64,000 nt of DNA, taken from NCBI GenBank assembly GCA_965205545.1, contig OZ242170.1, forward strand, positions 1,426,001 through 1,490,000, given 5' to 3'. Under the pieces are notes generated by a model. The model made no database searches. It was not told the DNA's origin and saw only the letters and a list, made by a program, of their open reading frames with translations. This stretch comes from Bin55 sp965205545 (lineage in GTDB: Bacteria > Pseudomonadota > Gammaproteobacteria > Pseudomonadales > Azotimanducaceae). Made by a program: the position numbers and the translations under genes. This document shows positions 43,123-50,878 of this stretch, one piece after another (positions within the stretch are counted from its first letter, which is position 1; the number at the start of each line of letters is the position of its first letter).

Positions 43123-45036
43123 ATGAACTATCAGGAATTTGGGTTCATTCGAATTGCGGCCGCCGCGCCGATCGTTGAGTTGGCAAGCCCGATGCAAAAT
43201 GCCAACAGAATCGGAGACCTGTACGAGGGTCTTCGGGAGACAGGATGCAGCATAGTCCTTACTCCTGAGCTATCCATCACTGGATATAGCTGCGAAGACC
43301 TTTTCTACAGCGACAACTTGCTTGACGAATGCTATGAGGCACTCGATTGGCTCGCACGACGCACGGGGGAAACGGCACTCATAGTGGGTGCGCCCATCCA
43401 CTTTCCCAACGGAAAAATGTACAACTGTGGGGTAGTCTGCGCAAATGGAACGATCATCGGTGCCGTTCCCAAATGCGCTATTCCGAATCACAATGAGTTC
43501 TACGAGTACCGCTGGTTTGATTCGGGAAACGGCGTTATTGAAGACGTGGACATCGGTGACCACAGCTTCTGCTTGAGCCGCGATCAGGGGTTTCAAGTCA
43601 GTGGATCTACGTTTGCCATCGAAGTGTGTGAGGATCTTTGGATACCAAACTCGCCCTCGATAGAACACTGTTTGAATGGCGCGTTGATAGTGCTAAATCT
43701 ATCGGCAAGCAACGAACTAGTGGCTAAGGCCGATTACCGCAGAGCACTTGTTTCCACTCAAAGCGCCAAGTGCATTTGTGCCTATTTGTATGCGAGTTGT
43801 GGAATCTATGAATCCACTAAGGACACTGTGTTCAGCGGCCACCTATTGGCTTACGAAAATGGAGCAATTCTCGGAGATTCCGAACGATTTTGTATGGACG
43901 ATTCCACCTTGGTTGTGGATGTCGATGTCGACAAACTGCGTTTTGAACGACGCCGAACATCCACCTACCGAATGGCAACTACAACATCTAGTCTGACGGT
44001 TATTCCTTGTTGCGCTCAAGCGCCTCTCCCCTCTACGACTCGGACCTACGCATCACAACCATTTGTCCCCGCTGAGGGCGAAGAGTTGTCAACGCGAACA
44101 GCAGAGGTGCTGCAAATCCAGAGTTCAGGATTGGCTCGCAGGATCGCCTCGGCGAATGCTGAATCGCTGGTACTCGGTCTTTCTGGCGGACTCGACTCTA
44201 CTCTCGCCTTTCTCGTCTGTATCGATGCATTGCAGCGACTCGGGAGGAGTACTGACAATCTCATTCCTGTCACCATGCCGGGTCCTGGAACTTCTGAACA
44301 TACATTGGAATCTGTGCACCAATTGGCTTCCGCTACCGAAACGGAACTTGTGGAGTTGGACATTCGCAATTCCGTGGATAGCCATCTGGGACTGCTGGAT
44401 CACGACGGCGGATTTGACCTGACCTTGGAAAACGCGCAAGCACGCGAACGCACCAAAATTCTTTTCAATTTGGCGAACATGCATGATGGGCTCGTTGTGG
44501 GCACTGGCGATCTTTCCGAATTGGCTCTAGGATGGTGCACCTACAACGGCGACCATATGAGTTCCTACAACGTCAATGTCAGCGTACCCAAGACCCTAGT
44601 AGCTCACGTAGTTCGGTGGTACGCCGAGACGCGAGCTTCCGATGCACTTGCCAAGGTTCTGAACCGGATTGTGGCGACACCAATCTCACCAGAGCTTGTA
44701 CCTTCTCTTCCCGGCGAGATTTCACAGCAAACTGAAGCGATATTGGGACCGTACGAAGTGCATGATTTCTTCCTTTACCACTACATGCGAACCGGAGCCG
44801 GACTTCGCAAACTTTTTGAAATTGCCAGAATTGCCTTTGCACAACAATATGAAGACGACGAAATAAAGAGATATTTGGCGATTTTCTGGGAGCGTTTCTT
44901 CCGAAATCAATTCAAACGCACTGTTCTTCCGGCGGGACCGAAAGTAGGAACGGTTAACCTTTCCCCTAGAGGCGATTGGCGAATGCCGGACGAAGCCCAA
45001 TGTCGACAACTCTTGGACTCAATTCGTGATTTCTAA
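43123..45036 (+). CDS. nadE: glutamine-dependent NAD+ synthase
   Basis: A 637-residue two-domain NAD+ synthetase that converts nicotinate adenine dinucleotide to NAD+ using glutamine. The N-terminal nitrilase-like glutaminase has E49 (LTPELSITGY), K117 (AVPKCAIPNH) and C169 (EVCEDLW) as its catalytic triad. The C-terminal ATP-pyrophosphatase domain begins near 330 with the PP-loop LGLSGGLDSTLAF (352-364). VGTGDLSELALGWCTYNGDH is also family-typical. The length is that of the long bacterial form. NAD supply is fitting beside a genome region rich in NAD-linked enzymes, but no operon link to nuo exists. Confidence 0.95.
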   Translation: MNYQEFGFIRIAAAAPIVELASPMQNANRIGDLYEGLRETGCSIVLTPELSITGYSCEDLFYSDNLLDECYEALDWLARRTGETALIVGAPIHFPNGKMYNCGVVCANGTIIGAVPKCAIPNHNEFYEYRWFDSGNGVIEDVDIGDHSFCLSRDQGFQVSGSTFAIEVCEDLWIPNSPSIEHCLNGALIVLNLSASNELVAKADYRRALVSTQSAKCICAYLYASCGIYESTKDTVFSGHLLAYENGAILGDSERFCMDDSTLVVDVDVDKLRFERRRTSTYRMATTTSSLTVIPCCAQAPLPSTTRTYASQPFVPAEGEELSTRTAEVLQIQSSGLARRIASANAESLVLGLSGGLDSTLAFLVCIDALQRLGRSTDNLIPVTMPGPGTSEHTLESVHQLASATETELVELDIRNSVDSHLGLLDHDGGFDLTLENAQARERTKILFNLANMHDGLVVGTGDLSELALGWCTYNGDHMSSYNVNVSVPKTLVAHVVRWYAETRASDALAKVLNRIVATPISPELVPSLPGEISQQTEAILGPYEVHDFFLYHYMRTGAGLRKLFEIARIAFAQQYEDDEIKRYLAIFWERFFRNQFKRTVLPAGPKVGTVNLSPRGDWRMPDEAQCRQLLDSIRDF

Positions 45037-45970
45037 CCTCTCAAGGCAAGCCCGTGTACTGATTTGCGTAGTGATGCTGGCGATTTCTCTTCCATTTGCA
45101 GCACAGCTCGCGAATCAAAGCTATTGTGGCGACGAAGGGATCTGGGTGCAAATCCTGGGATCGGGAGATCTCGACCTGCATAACGACAGAGGAGCAGAAA
45201 GCTATTTGGTTTGGGTGGACCAGCGGGCCATCCTGCTTGTCAATGCTGGATCGGGAACCGCAGTTCGATTTGATCAAAGCAACGCTGACTTCAAAGACTT
45301 AGAAGCAATTGTGCTAACGCAAACCTCTGTCGCGCAAACCTCCGATTTGCCAGCCTTGCTGGTGGGATCCAGACGAGCGTATCGCGAAGAGCCGCTCACG
45401 ATTCTTGGACCAACAGGTGATGCAAACCATCTCTCGACATCCGAGTTCCTTTCACGCTTGGCAAGCGAGGAAGGGCCGTTTCCCTCGCTTGCACCACTAA
45501 TGTCAGTCCGAAGTCCAAACGGCTATCACTTGCGAACAAGAGATGTCATGGCCAAGGGTTATAGGAAATGGGCGCAGTTCGGTACTGATGAATTCGATCT
45601 CTCCGCTATGCCAGTCCACCATGGAACCACTCCGACACTCGCGTGGCGAATTGACATAGGTGATAGTGCATTGGTTTTTGCACTAAGCCTTAGCAACCGT
45701 AAGGGCGTTCTTACCGAATTCGCCAAGGACGCCGATGTAATCGTTTTCTCACATACATTACCGGTGGGCGTGGTGGGACCTCCTACAGACAAGTTCTTAC
45801 TTCCTGGAGAAATTGGCAAGATCTCAGCTGAGGCCGACGCGCGATTCATCGTAATGGGTGGAAGAGGTTGGCGAACTTTTGGACGTGAATCAAGAACCCG
45901 CGATGAAGTCGAGAAAGATTACGATGGAACTATAATCTTCCCGGACGACTTGGAGTGCTGGGGGCTTTAG
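45026..45970 (+). CDS. exported MBL-fold protein lacking the metal-binding motif
   Basis: A 314-residue protein with a signal peptide (about 1-30) and the fold pattern of RNase Z-like/arylsulfatase-type MBL hydrolases: VQILGSGDLDL, SYLVWVDQRAILLVNAGSGTAVRF, DLPALL and LTILGPTG. In relatives the metal motif is THxHxDH followed by xADLPAL. Here it reads TQTSVAQTSDLPAL at 98-111, so all three His and the Asp are gone. The 'DAGGG' aspartate is Asn (NAGSG), and the later FSGDT element is FALSLS. Only a His in VHHGTTP is kept. It should be a non-catalytic, possibly ligand-binding, relative. The start is GTG, overlapping nadE by 11 nt. Confidence 0.75.
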   Translation: MISNLSRQARVLICVVMLAISLPFAAQLANQSYCGDEGIWVQILGSGDLDLHNDRGAESYLVWVDQRAILLVNAGSGTAVRFDQSNADFKDLEAIVLTQTSVAQTSDLPALLVGSRRAYREEPLTILGPTGDANHLSTSEFLSRLASEEGPFPSLAPLMSVRSPNGYHLRTRDVMAKGYRKWAQFGTDEFDLSAMPVHHGTTPTLAWRIDIGDSALVFALSLSNRKGVLTEFAKDADVIVFSHTLPVGVVGPPTDKFLLPGEIGKISAEADARFIVMGGRGWRTFGRESRTRDEVEKDYDGTIIFPDDLECWGL

Positions 45971-46011
45971 GGTCGAGCACTTCCAGTCAATTCAATCTAT
46001 TGGAGAGACTA

Positions 46012-46122
46012 TTGGGCAAAGGAGATATTCGTACTCGTCGTGGCAAGATAATTCGCGGTACCAATGGCAACAAACGACCGAAGAAACGCAGTCCGAAAGA
46101 AAAACAGGACGACAAGAAGTAG
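46012..46122 (+). CDS. thx: 30S ribosomal protein THX
   Basis: A 36-residue, extremely basic protein: TTG start, then GKGDIRTRRGKIIRGTNG and a lysine-rich tail ending DDKK. This matches ribosomal protein THX (bTHX/S31-like), which sits in the head of the 30S subunit in Thermus and is found in many proteobacteria. GGAGAG lies 4 nt before the TTG. It is too short for the usual gene size cut-offs. The TTG is preferred because GKGD must directly follow the initiator Met. It follows the MBL-like gene by 41 nt and may be cotranscribed. Confidence 0.88.
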   Translation: MGKGDIRTRRGKIIRGTNGNKRPKKRSPKEKQDDKK

Positions 46123-46244
46123 CTACGACGTCTATTGAGAATCTGAAACTTCGTTTCGACTCGACACAACGCAAATCTAGAAGCAAAAAAACCTAGCCGG
46201 CGGCGCAAGCGAGAGAGAATCGACATTGCCAAGCCTATTGTTGC

Positions 46245-46282
46245 AGAGGCCTGCATGCCAGAACTTCAGCATGCAGGCCTCT
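46245..46282 (+). terminator. long perfect hairpin, possible terminator after thx
   Basis: AGAGGCCTGCATGC (46245-46258) and GCATGCAGGCCTCT (46269-46282) pair perfectly over 14 bp around a 10-nt loop. It lies 123 nt after the thx stop and 71 nt before the end of the convergent winged-helix gene, so it could stop either transcript. No T-run follows on either strand, so its role as an intrinsic terminator is uncertain; it may also be a processing or stability element. Confidence 0.5.
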
Positions 46283-46352
46283 TGACTTCGTCGGTACAGT
46301 TACCGATTAAGCAAATTTCGGCAGCAAACCTTGGAAACTGTTTTGGAAATAG

Positions 46353-46706
46353 CTAGTTAATATAGTAGGAACGAGTACCTTCACGACGAATCACTCCTTC
46401 CTTGATCAGTGCTGTCAAGGTACCACTAATGGCTTGCTTCTGGCTGTCAGTACGTGCACCTAGCCGATCACAAATACCTGCGCGTTGAATCCCCGGCGTT
46501 GAACGAACTGCGTCAATTACCCCTTCGCGCCTCATTTCACCAATTTTTCGCTTTCCTCTCTTGGCATTCTCGTACGCTTGAATCGCTACTAGTTCTCCAT
46601 CGAGCTCAGCGTCTTGCGCATGGAGTTGGGCGATTTGCTTTTCGATCTCACGTTTTCTCGCACTAATTCGCATGCGTTCATTTGCAATATACTCTGCGAA
46701 GTCCAT
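46353..46706 (-). CDS. coiled-coil plus winged-helix protein, unknown function
   Basis: A 117-residue protein. Residues 7-55 are charged heptad-like sequence (RISARKREIEKQIAQLHAQ) predicted to form a coiled coil. Residues 60-117 look like a winged helix-turn-helix: GVIDAVRSTPGIQRAGICDRL, then SGTLTALIKEGVIRREG and a Tyr-rich wing. It is probably a small dimeric DNA-binding protein. The start is ATG at 46706 with GAGGAAAGGAA before it. The frame stays open 35 codons upstream but that part is unlikely to be translated. No partner gene is adjacent. Domain call is from pattern only. Confidence 0.65.
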   Translation of the reverse strand: MDFAEYIANERMRISARKREIEKQIAQLHAQDAELDGELVAIQAYENAKRGKRKIGEMRREGVIDAVRSTPGIQRAGICDRLGARTDSQKQAISGTLTALIKEGVIRREGTRSYYIN

Positions 46707-47269
46707 AGGTGTTCCTTTCCTCAATTTCCTGCATTTTTGGATCCGTGTGCCAATCGGAATTCTACACGTCAAACGTCCGACATTGACTCGAACTAACGTT
46801 GAATAGCACAAATTTCATACGTATAGTATCAAATTCGAAACAAAATTCCCCATTCTCGAATCAAACAATTTAATGATTTCTTGTTAGTAAATTCATCGAT
46901 TGTGCTTGCAGTCAACCTTTTACGGGTGCTCACTGTGATAGATGTTACGAGTAGGCTCTAGCGTTCTTCTTGTTAGTTCTGTCAGAGCCAATGCCAATCG
47001 CAGTCTCAGAGGGAGACACAAAGAAATTGCGCTTAATTTGGTTCACATTGGATCTAATACTAAGTTTCATAGCTCGAATACCTTCAGTTCTTGTTAGAAA
47101 AAAATCAACAATCATTGAGTACTACTCGTTATATTCCCATCGATTAGCGAAAGTTTCAATGCAATCACACAGTCGATAATCGTTAAGCAATTTCTTGATT
47201 TTGCCTGCACCCACTACAATTGAGCTGTAGGTTAACTGATATGTCTAAAGTAGAGATGGGTGGCTGTGA
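46707..47269. other. AT-rich intergenic region
   Basis: About 560 nt that is visibly richer in A and T than its surroundings, between divergent genes. No gene, RNA or palindrome of note was found, apart from three copies of a 10-mer listed separately. It likely carries the promoters of the winged-helix and nitroreductase genes. Confidence 0.5.
46878..47097 (+). repeat. three direct copies of TTCTTGTTAG
   Basis: The 10-mer TTCTTGTTAG occurs at 46878-46887, 46967-46976 and 47088-47097, spaced 89 and 121 nt apart in an AT-rich non-coding stretch. The context differs around each copy. It might be a binding site array, but in AT-rich DNA a chance cluster is possible. Confidence 0.3.
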
Positions 47270-47902
47270 ATGAAACTAGATGTTGGCATGTGCGACGAGC
47301 TGCTTGGAACAACGCGCAGTGTGCGAAAGCGACTTGACTTAAACCGAATCGTTCCTCGAAAGTTGATTGACGAATGCCTTAGATTGGCAATTCAAGCTCC
47401 AACTGGATCCAATTCTCAAACATGGCGATGGGTAATTGTCGACGACGCAGATGTTCGGATCAAGCTTGCTGAGCTCTATCGAAGAAACGCGGAACCCTAC
47501 CTCAGATCGGCAGTATCCAACGTTCCCGAAGGTCAAACAAAACGAGTGTTCGAGTCGGCACTCTACCTCATGGATCATTTGCACGAAGTGCCCATTCACG
47601 TCATTCCCTGCATTCTTGGGCGTGTCCAGAATGGACCGATTGGTGCAGGATTTTATGCTTCCATCTATCCTGCGGTTTGGAACTTTCAGCTTGCACTGCG
47701 AGCCCGGGGGCTTGGTTCATGCCTGACCACGTTGCATTTGGGATCCGCAGATGAAGCAGCTCGCCTGCTAAACATACCAGCAAACGTGACACAGGTCGCT
47801 CTCCTGCCGGTCGCATGGACCATTGGAACATCATTCAAGCGCGCAGCGCGCAATCCAATCGACAGTATTTCGTACTGGAACCAATTCGACTCGAACAATT
47901 GA
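47270..47902 (+). CDS. nitroreductase-family FMN oxidoreductase
   Basis: A 210-residue NADH/NADPH:flavin nitroreductase-like enzyme (FMN, dimeric fold). TTRSVRKR near 15-22 and IQAPTGSNSQTWRWVIVDD near 41-59 are the FMN-binding 'RRSVR' and 'APS-QPW' type elements. SIYPAVWNFQLALRARGLGS near 130-150 is the dimer-spanning helix with the conserved 'NxxLxARxxGLGS' pattern. The C-terminal half keeps LLPVAWTIG, in place of the usual 'iGYP'. Physiological substrate is unknown. Spacing to the amidase is 330 nt with a possible small minus-strand gene between. Confidence 0.85.
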   Translation: MKLDVGMCDELLGTTRSVRKRLDLNRIVPRKLIDECLRLAIQAPTGSNSQTWRWVIVDDADVRIKLAELYRRNAEPYLRSAVSNVPEGQTKRVFESALYLMDHLHEVPIHVIPCILGRVQNGPIGAGFYASIYPAVWNFQLALRARGLGSCLTTLHLGSADEAARLLNIPANVTQVALLPVAWTIGTSFKRAARNPIDSISYWNQFDSNN

Positions 47903-47914
47903 GCTCCCCGAATG

Positions 47915-48190
47915 TCAGCCAGAGTTCGAAAGCCGTGCCTTTGCATTTCGTATTACATTGGGATGGGATTTAGTCAGCGAGTCAATGCTAAGTTTCGGTT
48001 GTGTCCAGTCGAATGCGTCGGCAGTAATAAGCTCTCTACAAACTTGGACGATAGTCCATTCATGTGTGAAACGCCCTCCAGATAGCATGAGGTAGCATTC
48101 GTTAGTCATAAGAACCTCAGCGCTTGCGGCTAAAGAACCCTCAATGTCTACCCGATAAGTCTCCACGTCTATCATTGTCACGCTGATCAA
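47915..48190 (-). CDS. small hypothetical protein
   Basis: A candidate gene of about 91 residues that fills the gap between nitroreductase and amidase without overlapping either. A strong GGGAGGAG precedes a TTG by 4 nt, which is taken as the start. An ATG 15 nt further in gives an 86-residue form. The protein contains ETYRVDIEGSLAASAEVL and FTHEWTIVQVCRELI and is acidic in the middle, basic at the end. No family was recognised; it could be an Ig-like or small enzyme-associated domain, or a non-gene. It is divergent from the amidase. Confidence 0.45.
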   Translation of the reverse strand: MISVTMIDVETYRVDIEGSLAASAEVLMTNECYLMLSGGRFTHEWTIVQVCRELITADAFDWTQPKLSIDSLTKSHPNVIRNAKARLSNSG

Positions 48191-48231
48191 GAAACTCCTC
48201 CCACTAACAACGGCAGCCAAGACTTAATATT

Positions 48232-49641
48232 TTGAACGATCTTTGCCGACTTTCCGCTAACGAAATGCTCGTGCTTACTCAAGAAAGGAAAGTGTCGTGC
48301 CGCGAACTACTTGAAGCACATATCGCGCAAATTGAACGTTTCAATCCCAAGATTAACGCGATCGTAACCACCACGTTTGAAGCCGCTTTGCAAAGGGCAA
48401 ATGAATTCGATTCGGCGACGGAATCAGACAAAGCGCTATTTGGTCTTCCTGTGGCACACAAAGATCTTCTTCCCACTAAGAATGTTCGCACAACCTACGG
48501 GTTTCCACCATTAGCGAACTTTGTTCCGCAACATGATGCTTGGATCGTCTCTCGCATGAGGAACGCGGGCGCAGTAATGGTAGGCAAAACCAATGTACCA
48601 GAGTTTGGCGCAGGGTCGCACACGTTCAATCGAGTCTTTGGGGTGTCTAGGAATCCCTACGATCTCACGCGAACTGTAGGAGGAAGCAGCGGCGGCGCAG
48701 CCGCCGCACTTGCTGCAAGGATGGTACCTATAGCTGATGGAGGCGATACCGGTGGATCACTTCGAAATCCTGCTGCATTTTGCAACGTTGTTGGATTCCG
48801 GCCTTCTGCTGGCCGTGTGCCGCAAGGTCCACACGCCGACCCATGGACAGAATTGAGCCAGTTGGGTCCGATGGCGCGCACAGTTGACGACGTTGCACTC
48901 CTGTTCTCAGTATTGGCCGGTCCCGACCAAAGAGCACCCAGAGCACTCGAGACTCCGGGTCGGGAATTCAAGCACCTGCCTTCGATCAGTCTCAAAGGGC
49001 TCAAAGTCGCCTTCTCTGAGGATTTTGGTTTTCTTCCAGTCGAAAAGGCGGTACGCGAAGCTATTTCATCGTTTGCTGCAATTTTGGAACGCGAAGGCGC
49101 TCAATTGACTATTGACACACCAAATCTTGTCGACGCCCGAAGAATCTTCCACATTTTGAGAGGTATCGGATTTCGCAAACGGTTCCTCAACCTGAGCACG
49201 ACCGAATTCAAAGAACTCAAACAAACCATACGTTGGAACATTGATGCTGGCAAAGCTCTGCAACTCGAGGACTTGGAGTGGGCAATGGCTGCGCGGTCCA
49301 ATTTGCTAAACCAAATCATAGAGTTCTTTAAGAATTACGATGTCTGGATTGGACCTACCACACAAGTAGTGCCGTTTCCGGTAGAGGTCGACTGGGTACG
49401 GGAGATCGAAGGTCAGCAAATGTCGAACTACATTGAGTGGATGGAGTCGTGCAGCCTCATTTCGGCCACGGGACTTCCAGCACTATCTCTCCCTGCCGGA
49501 TTCCATTCTGGATTGCCTGTAGGCATTCAAATCATCGCTCCCATCCGTCAAGACCACTTCCTGCTGACGGTGTCAAAGGCGATGGAGTCAGTAACCAACT
49601 TTCAGGCTCAACACCCACCGCTGCTAGAACTTAACAACTAG
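48232..49641 (+). CDS. amidase-signature-family amidase
   Basis: A 469-residue amidohydrolase with the Ser-cisSer-Lys triad: K77 in PVAHKDLL, cis-Ser S152 in GGSSGGAAAALAA, and nucleophile S176 in GGDTGGSLRNPA. Members hydrolyse a wide range of amides, including Gln/Asn-tRNA amidotransferase GatA. GatA itself is unlikely, because the protein stands alone without gatB/gatC and its C-terminus is typical of aliphatic/aryl amidases. The start is TTG at 48232, with a poor ribosome site, so the N-terminus is uncertain by a few residues. The Gly-Gly before D172 replaces the usual Gly-Ser. Confidence 0.88.
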   Translation: MNDLCRLSANEMLVLTQERKVSCRELLEAHIAQIERFNPKINAIVTTTFEAALQRANEFDSATESDKALFGLPVAHKDLLPTKNVRTTYGFPPLANFVPQHDAWIVSRMRNAGAVMVGKTNVPEFGAGSHTFNRVFGVSRNPYDLTRTVGGSSGGAAAALAARMVPIADGGDTGGSLRNPAAFCNVVGFRPSAGRVPQGPHADPWTELSQLGPMARTVDDVALLFSVLAGPDQRAPRALETPGREFKHLPSISLKGLKVAFSEDFGFLPVEKAVREAISSFAAILEREGAQLTIDTPNLVDARRIFHILRGIGFRKRFLNLSTTEFKELKQTIRWNIDAGKALQLEDLEWAMAARSNLLNQIIEFFKNYDVWIGPTTQVVPFPVEVDWVREIEGQQMSNYIEWMESCSLISATGLPALSLPAGFHSGLPVGIQIIAPIRQDHFLLTVSKAMESVTNFQAQHPPLLELNN

Positions 49642-49656
49642 CGATCAATCGAATCC

Positions 49657-50181
49657 ATGTTATTCAACACTCTAAAGTTTGCCGCCCGAGGGGTCAAGTT
49701 CCAATATTCCACAAAAAAGGATTCTCAGAGACTCTTAAGTGAACTCAAGAAACTATCGTTCATACGTGCTGTTTTTAGGAAAACCAATGGAATCGTTGCC
49801 TTTGTCTTCAAAAACAATGCAGTGCTGTTTAGGTTGCGAGTCCCATTCTTGCACATTGGAAAACCGATTCTGTATGTGAAAATCAGAGAAGTTGACGGGA
49901 ACACGCAAGTACAGGGCGCCTTTTCCTTTGCTGTGTACGCACGTGTGATCTTCTGGTTAGTCGTCGTCTTCTCATTGGGCTATCTTGGCATTACTTCGTT
50001 TAGATTGTTTTCTGCAATGCAAGATGGAGCAGAACCCCTCTTCTATATCGCGGTCATGTTCAGAATGTTGATTGGTCCTCTCGTGGCATATATAACATTT
50101 GCATGGTTTCACTGGACCTGGAAGCAGTGCAATTCGGATATGACCGACATCGCGACGGGGCTGGAGAGGGCTTCAAAGTAG
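49657..50181 (+). CDS. small membrane protein, unknown function
   Basis: A 174-residue protein starting 15 nt after the amidase stop. The N-terminal half (about 1-85) is soluble and basic, with a beta-rich look (FRLRVPFLHIGKPILYVKIRE). Two hydrophobic segments follow (about 95-118 and 129-152), then a short cytoplasmic tail. It is not recognised. The compact spacing suggests an operon with the amidase. It ends 18 nt from the convergent TonB-domain gene. Confidence 0.65.
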   Translation: MLFNTLKFAARGVKFQYSTKKDSQRLLSELKKLSFIRAVFRKTNGIVAFVFKNNAVLFRLRVPFLHIGKPILYVKIREVDGNTQVQGAFSFAVYARVIFWLVVVFSLGYLGITSFRLFSAMQDGAEPLFYIAVMFRMLIGPLVAYITFAWFHWTWKQCNSDMTDIATGLERASK

Positions 50182-50199
50182 GGTGTGCGCAACGAACGG

Positions 50200-50562
50200 T
50201 TACGTTTGATCCTCGTCATCGAGCTCAAACCCAATGCTGCTCTCGACGTCTCGTAGCTCCACAGGTTCGCCGTTCTCGTGTGCAGGTCGAAATCGCCAAG
50301 CCCGAACGAAGCGTAATGCTTCCTCTTCAAAATATCCAGGTGGGTCGGCGCTTACAACTTCTGCGTTTGCCACAGTACCGTCAATTCGTACGTCGTACTC
50401 AACGATGACAACACCGGAGGTAATTCCCGCGCTCTTGGCTGCTTCCGGAAACGTCAAGTCTCCGCTCTCCACCAACGAGATGCCTTGAAATTCCGTCGTA
50501 GCGCACGCGTTTGGCAGAATGAGACTGCCAACAACGGCCACGACTAGAATGACTCTCTTCAT
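50200..50562 (-). CDS. TonB C-terminal-domain lipoprotein
   Basis: A 120-residue protein with a lipoprotein-type signal (lipobox LPNAC, Cys near residue 20) and a C-terminal TonB-like domain. GVVIVEYDVRIDGTVANAEVV followed by ALRFVRAWRFRPAHENGEPV is the classical TonB-C pattern (beta-alpha-beta with the 'W-F-P' turn). TonB proteins normally have an N-terminal transmembrane anchor and a Pro-rich linker. Here the linker is short, so it is a stand-alone periplasmic TonB-C-domain lipoprotein. The start is the ATG at 50562, not the longer frame to 50601. Confidence 0.8.
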   Translation of the reverse strand: MKRVILVVAVVGSLILPNACATTEFQGISLVESGDLTFPEAAKSAGITSGVVIVEYDVRIDGTVANAEVVSADPPGYFEEEALRFVRAWRFRPAHENGEPVELRDVESSIGFELDDEDQT

Positions 50563-50593
50563 CGTGAGAATGGTAGCACCCTTGAACTGAGAT

Positions 50594-50878
50594 ATGTCCA
50601 CCCAGAATCTGCGACAGCAAGTAATGGTGCTCTACCTCGCCAACTCCTCACTGGATGCGCGAACTGTAGGCTGGTCGCTGTACGACGGTACAAGCAAGAA
50701 GCGGCATATGCCAGGAGATGCCGACGAACCGCCCTATCCCAACGGTTTAGAAGCACTCAAGGATGGATGGAGACTGTTCCAGGCATCACAGCTTGTTGAT
50801 CGCCATCAAGGCGACGAGTTTCGACTGGGCCATTTGAAGTACGAGTTTTTCTTCGAGAAGATGGTGGATTGTGACTGA
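50594..50878 (+). CDS. small conserved-looking protein coupled to a dioxygenase
   Basis: A 94-residue soluble protein with MVLYLANSSLDARTVGWSLYDG near the N-terminus given in parts (VLYLANSSLDAR, VGWSLYDG), PPYPNGLEALKDGWRLFQ in the middle and LKYEFFFEKMV at the end. The pattern looks like a conserved proteobacterial hypothetical family with an aromatic-rich core. It overlaps the start of the downstream dioxygenase by 8 nt, so they are cotranslated. Function unknown. Confidence 0.65.
   Translation: MSTQNLRQQVMVLYLANSSLDARTVGWSLYDGTSKKRHMPGDADEPPYPNGLEALKDGWRLFQASQLVDRHQGDEFRLGHLKYEFFFEKMVDCD

Noticed and set aside
46970..47179. 69-codon plus-strand frame in the AT-rich gap
   Set aside because: The start is a weak TTG and the sequence is AT-driven; no family resemblance.
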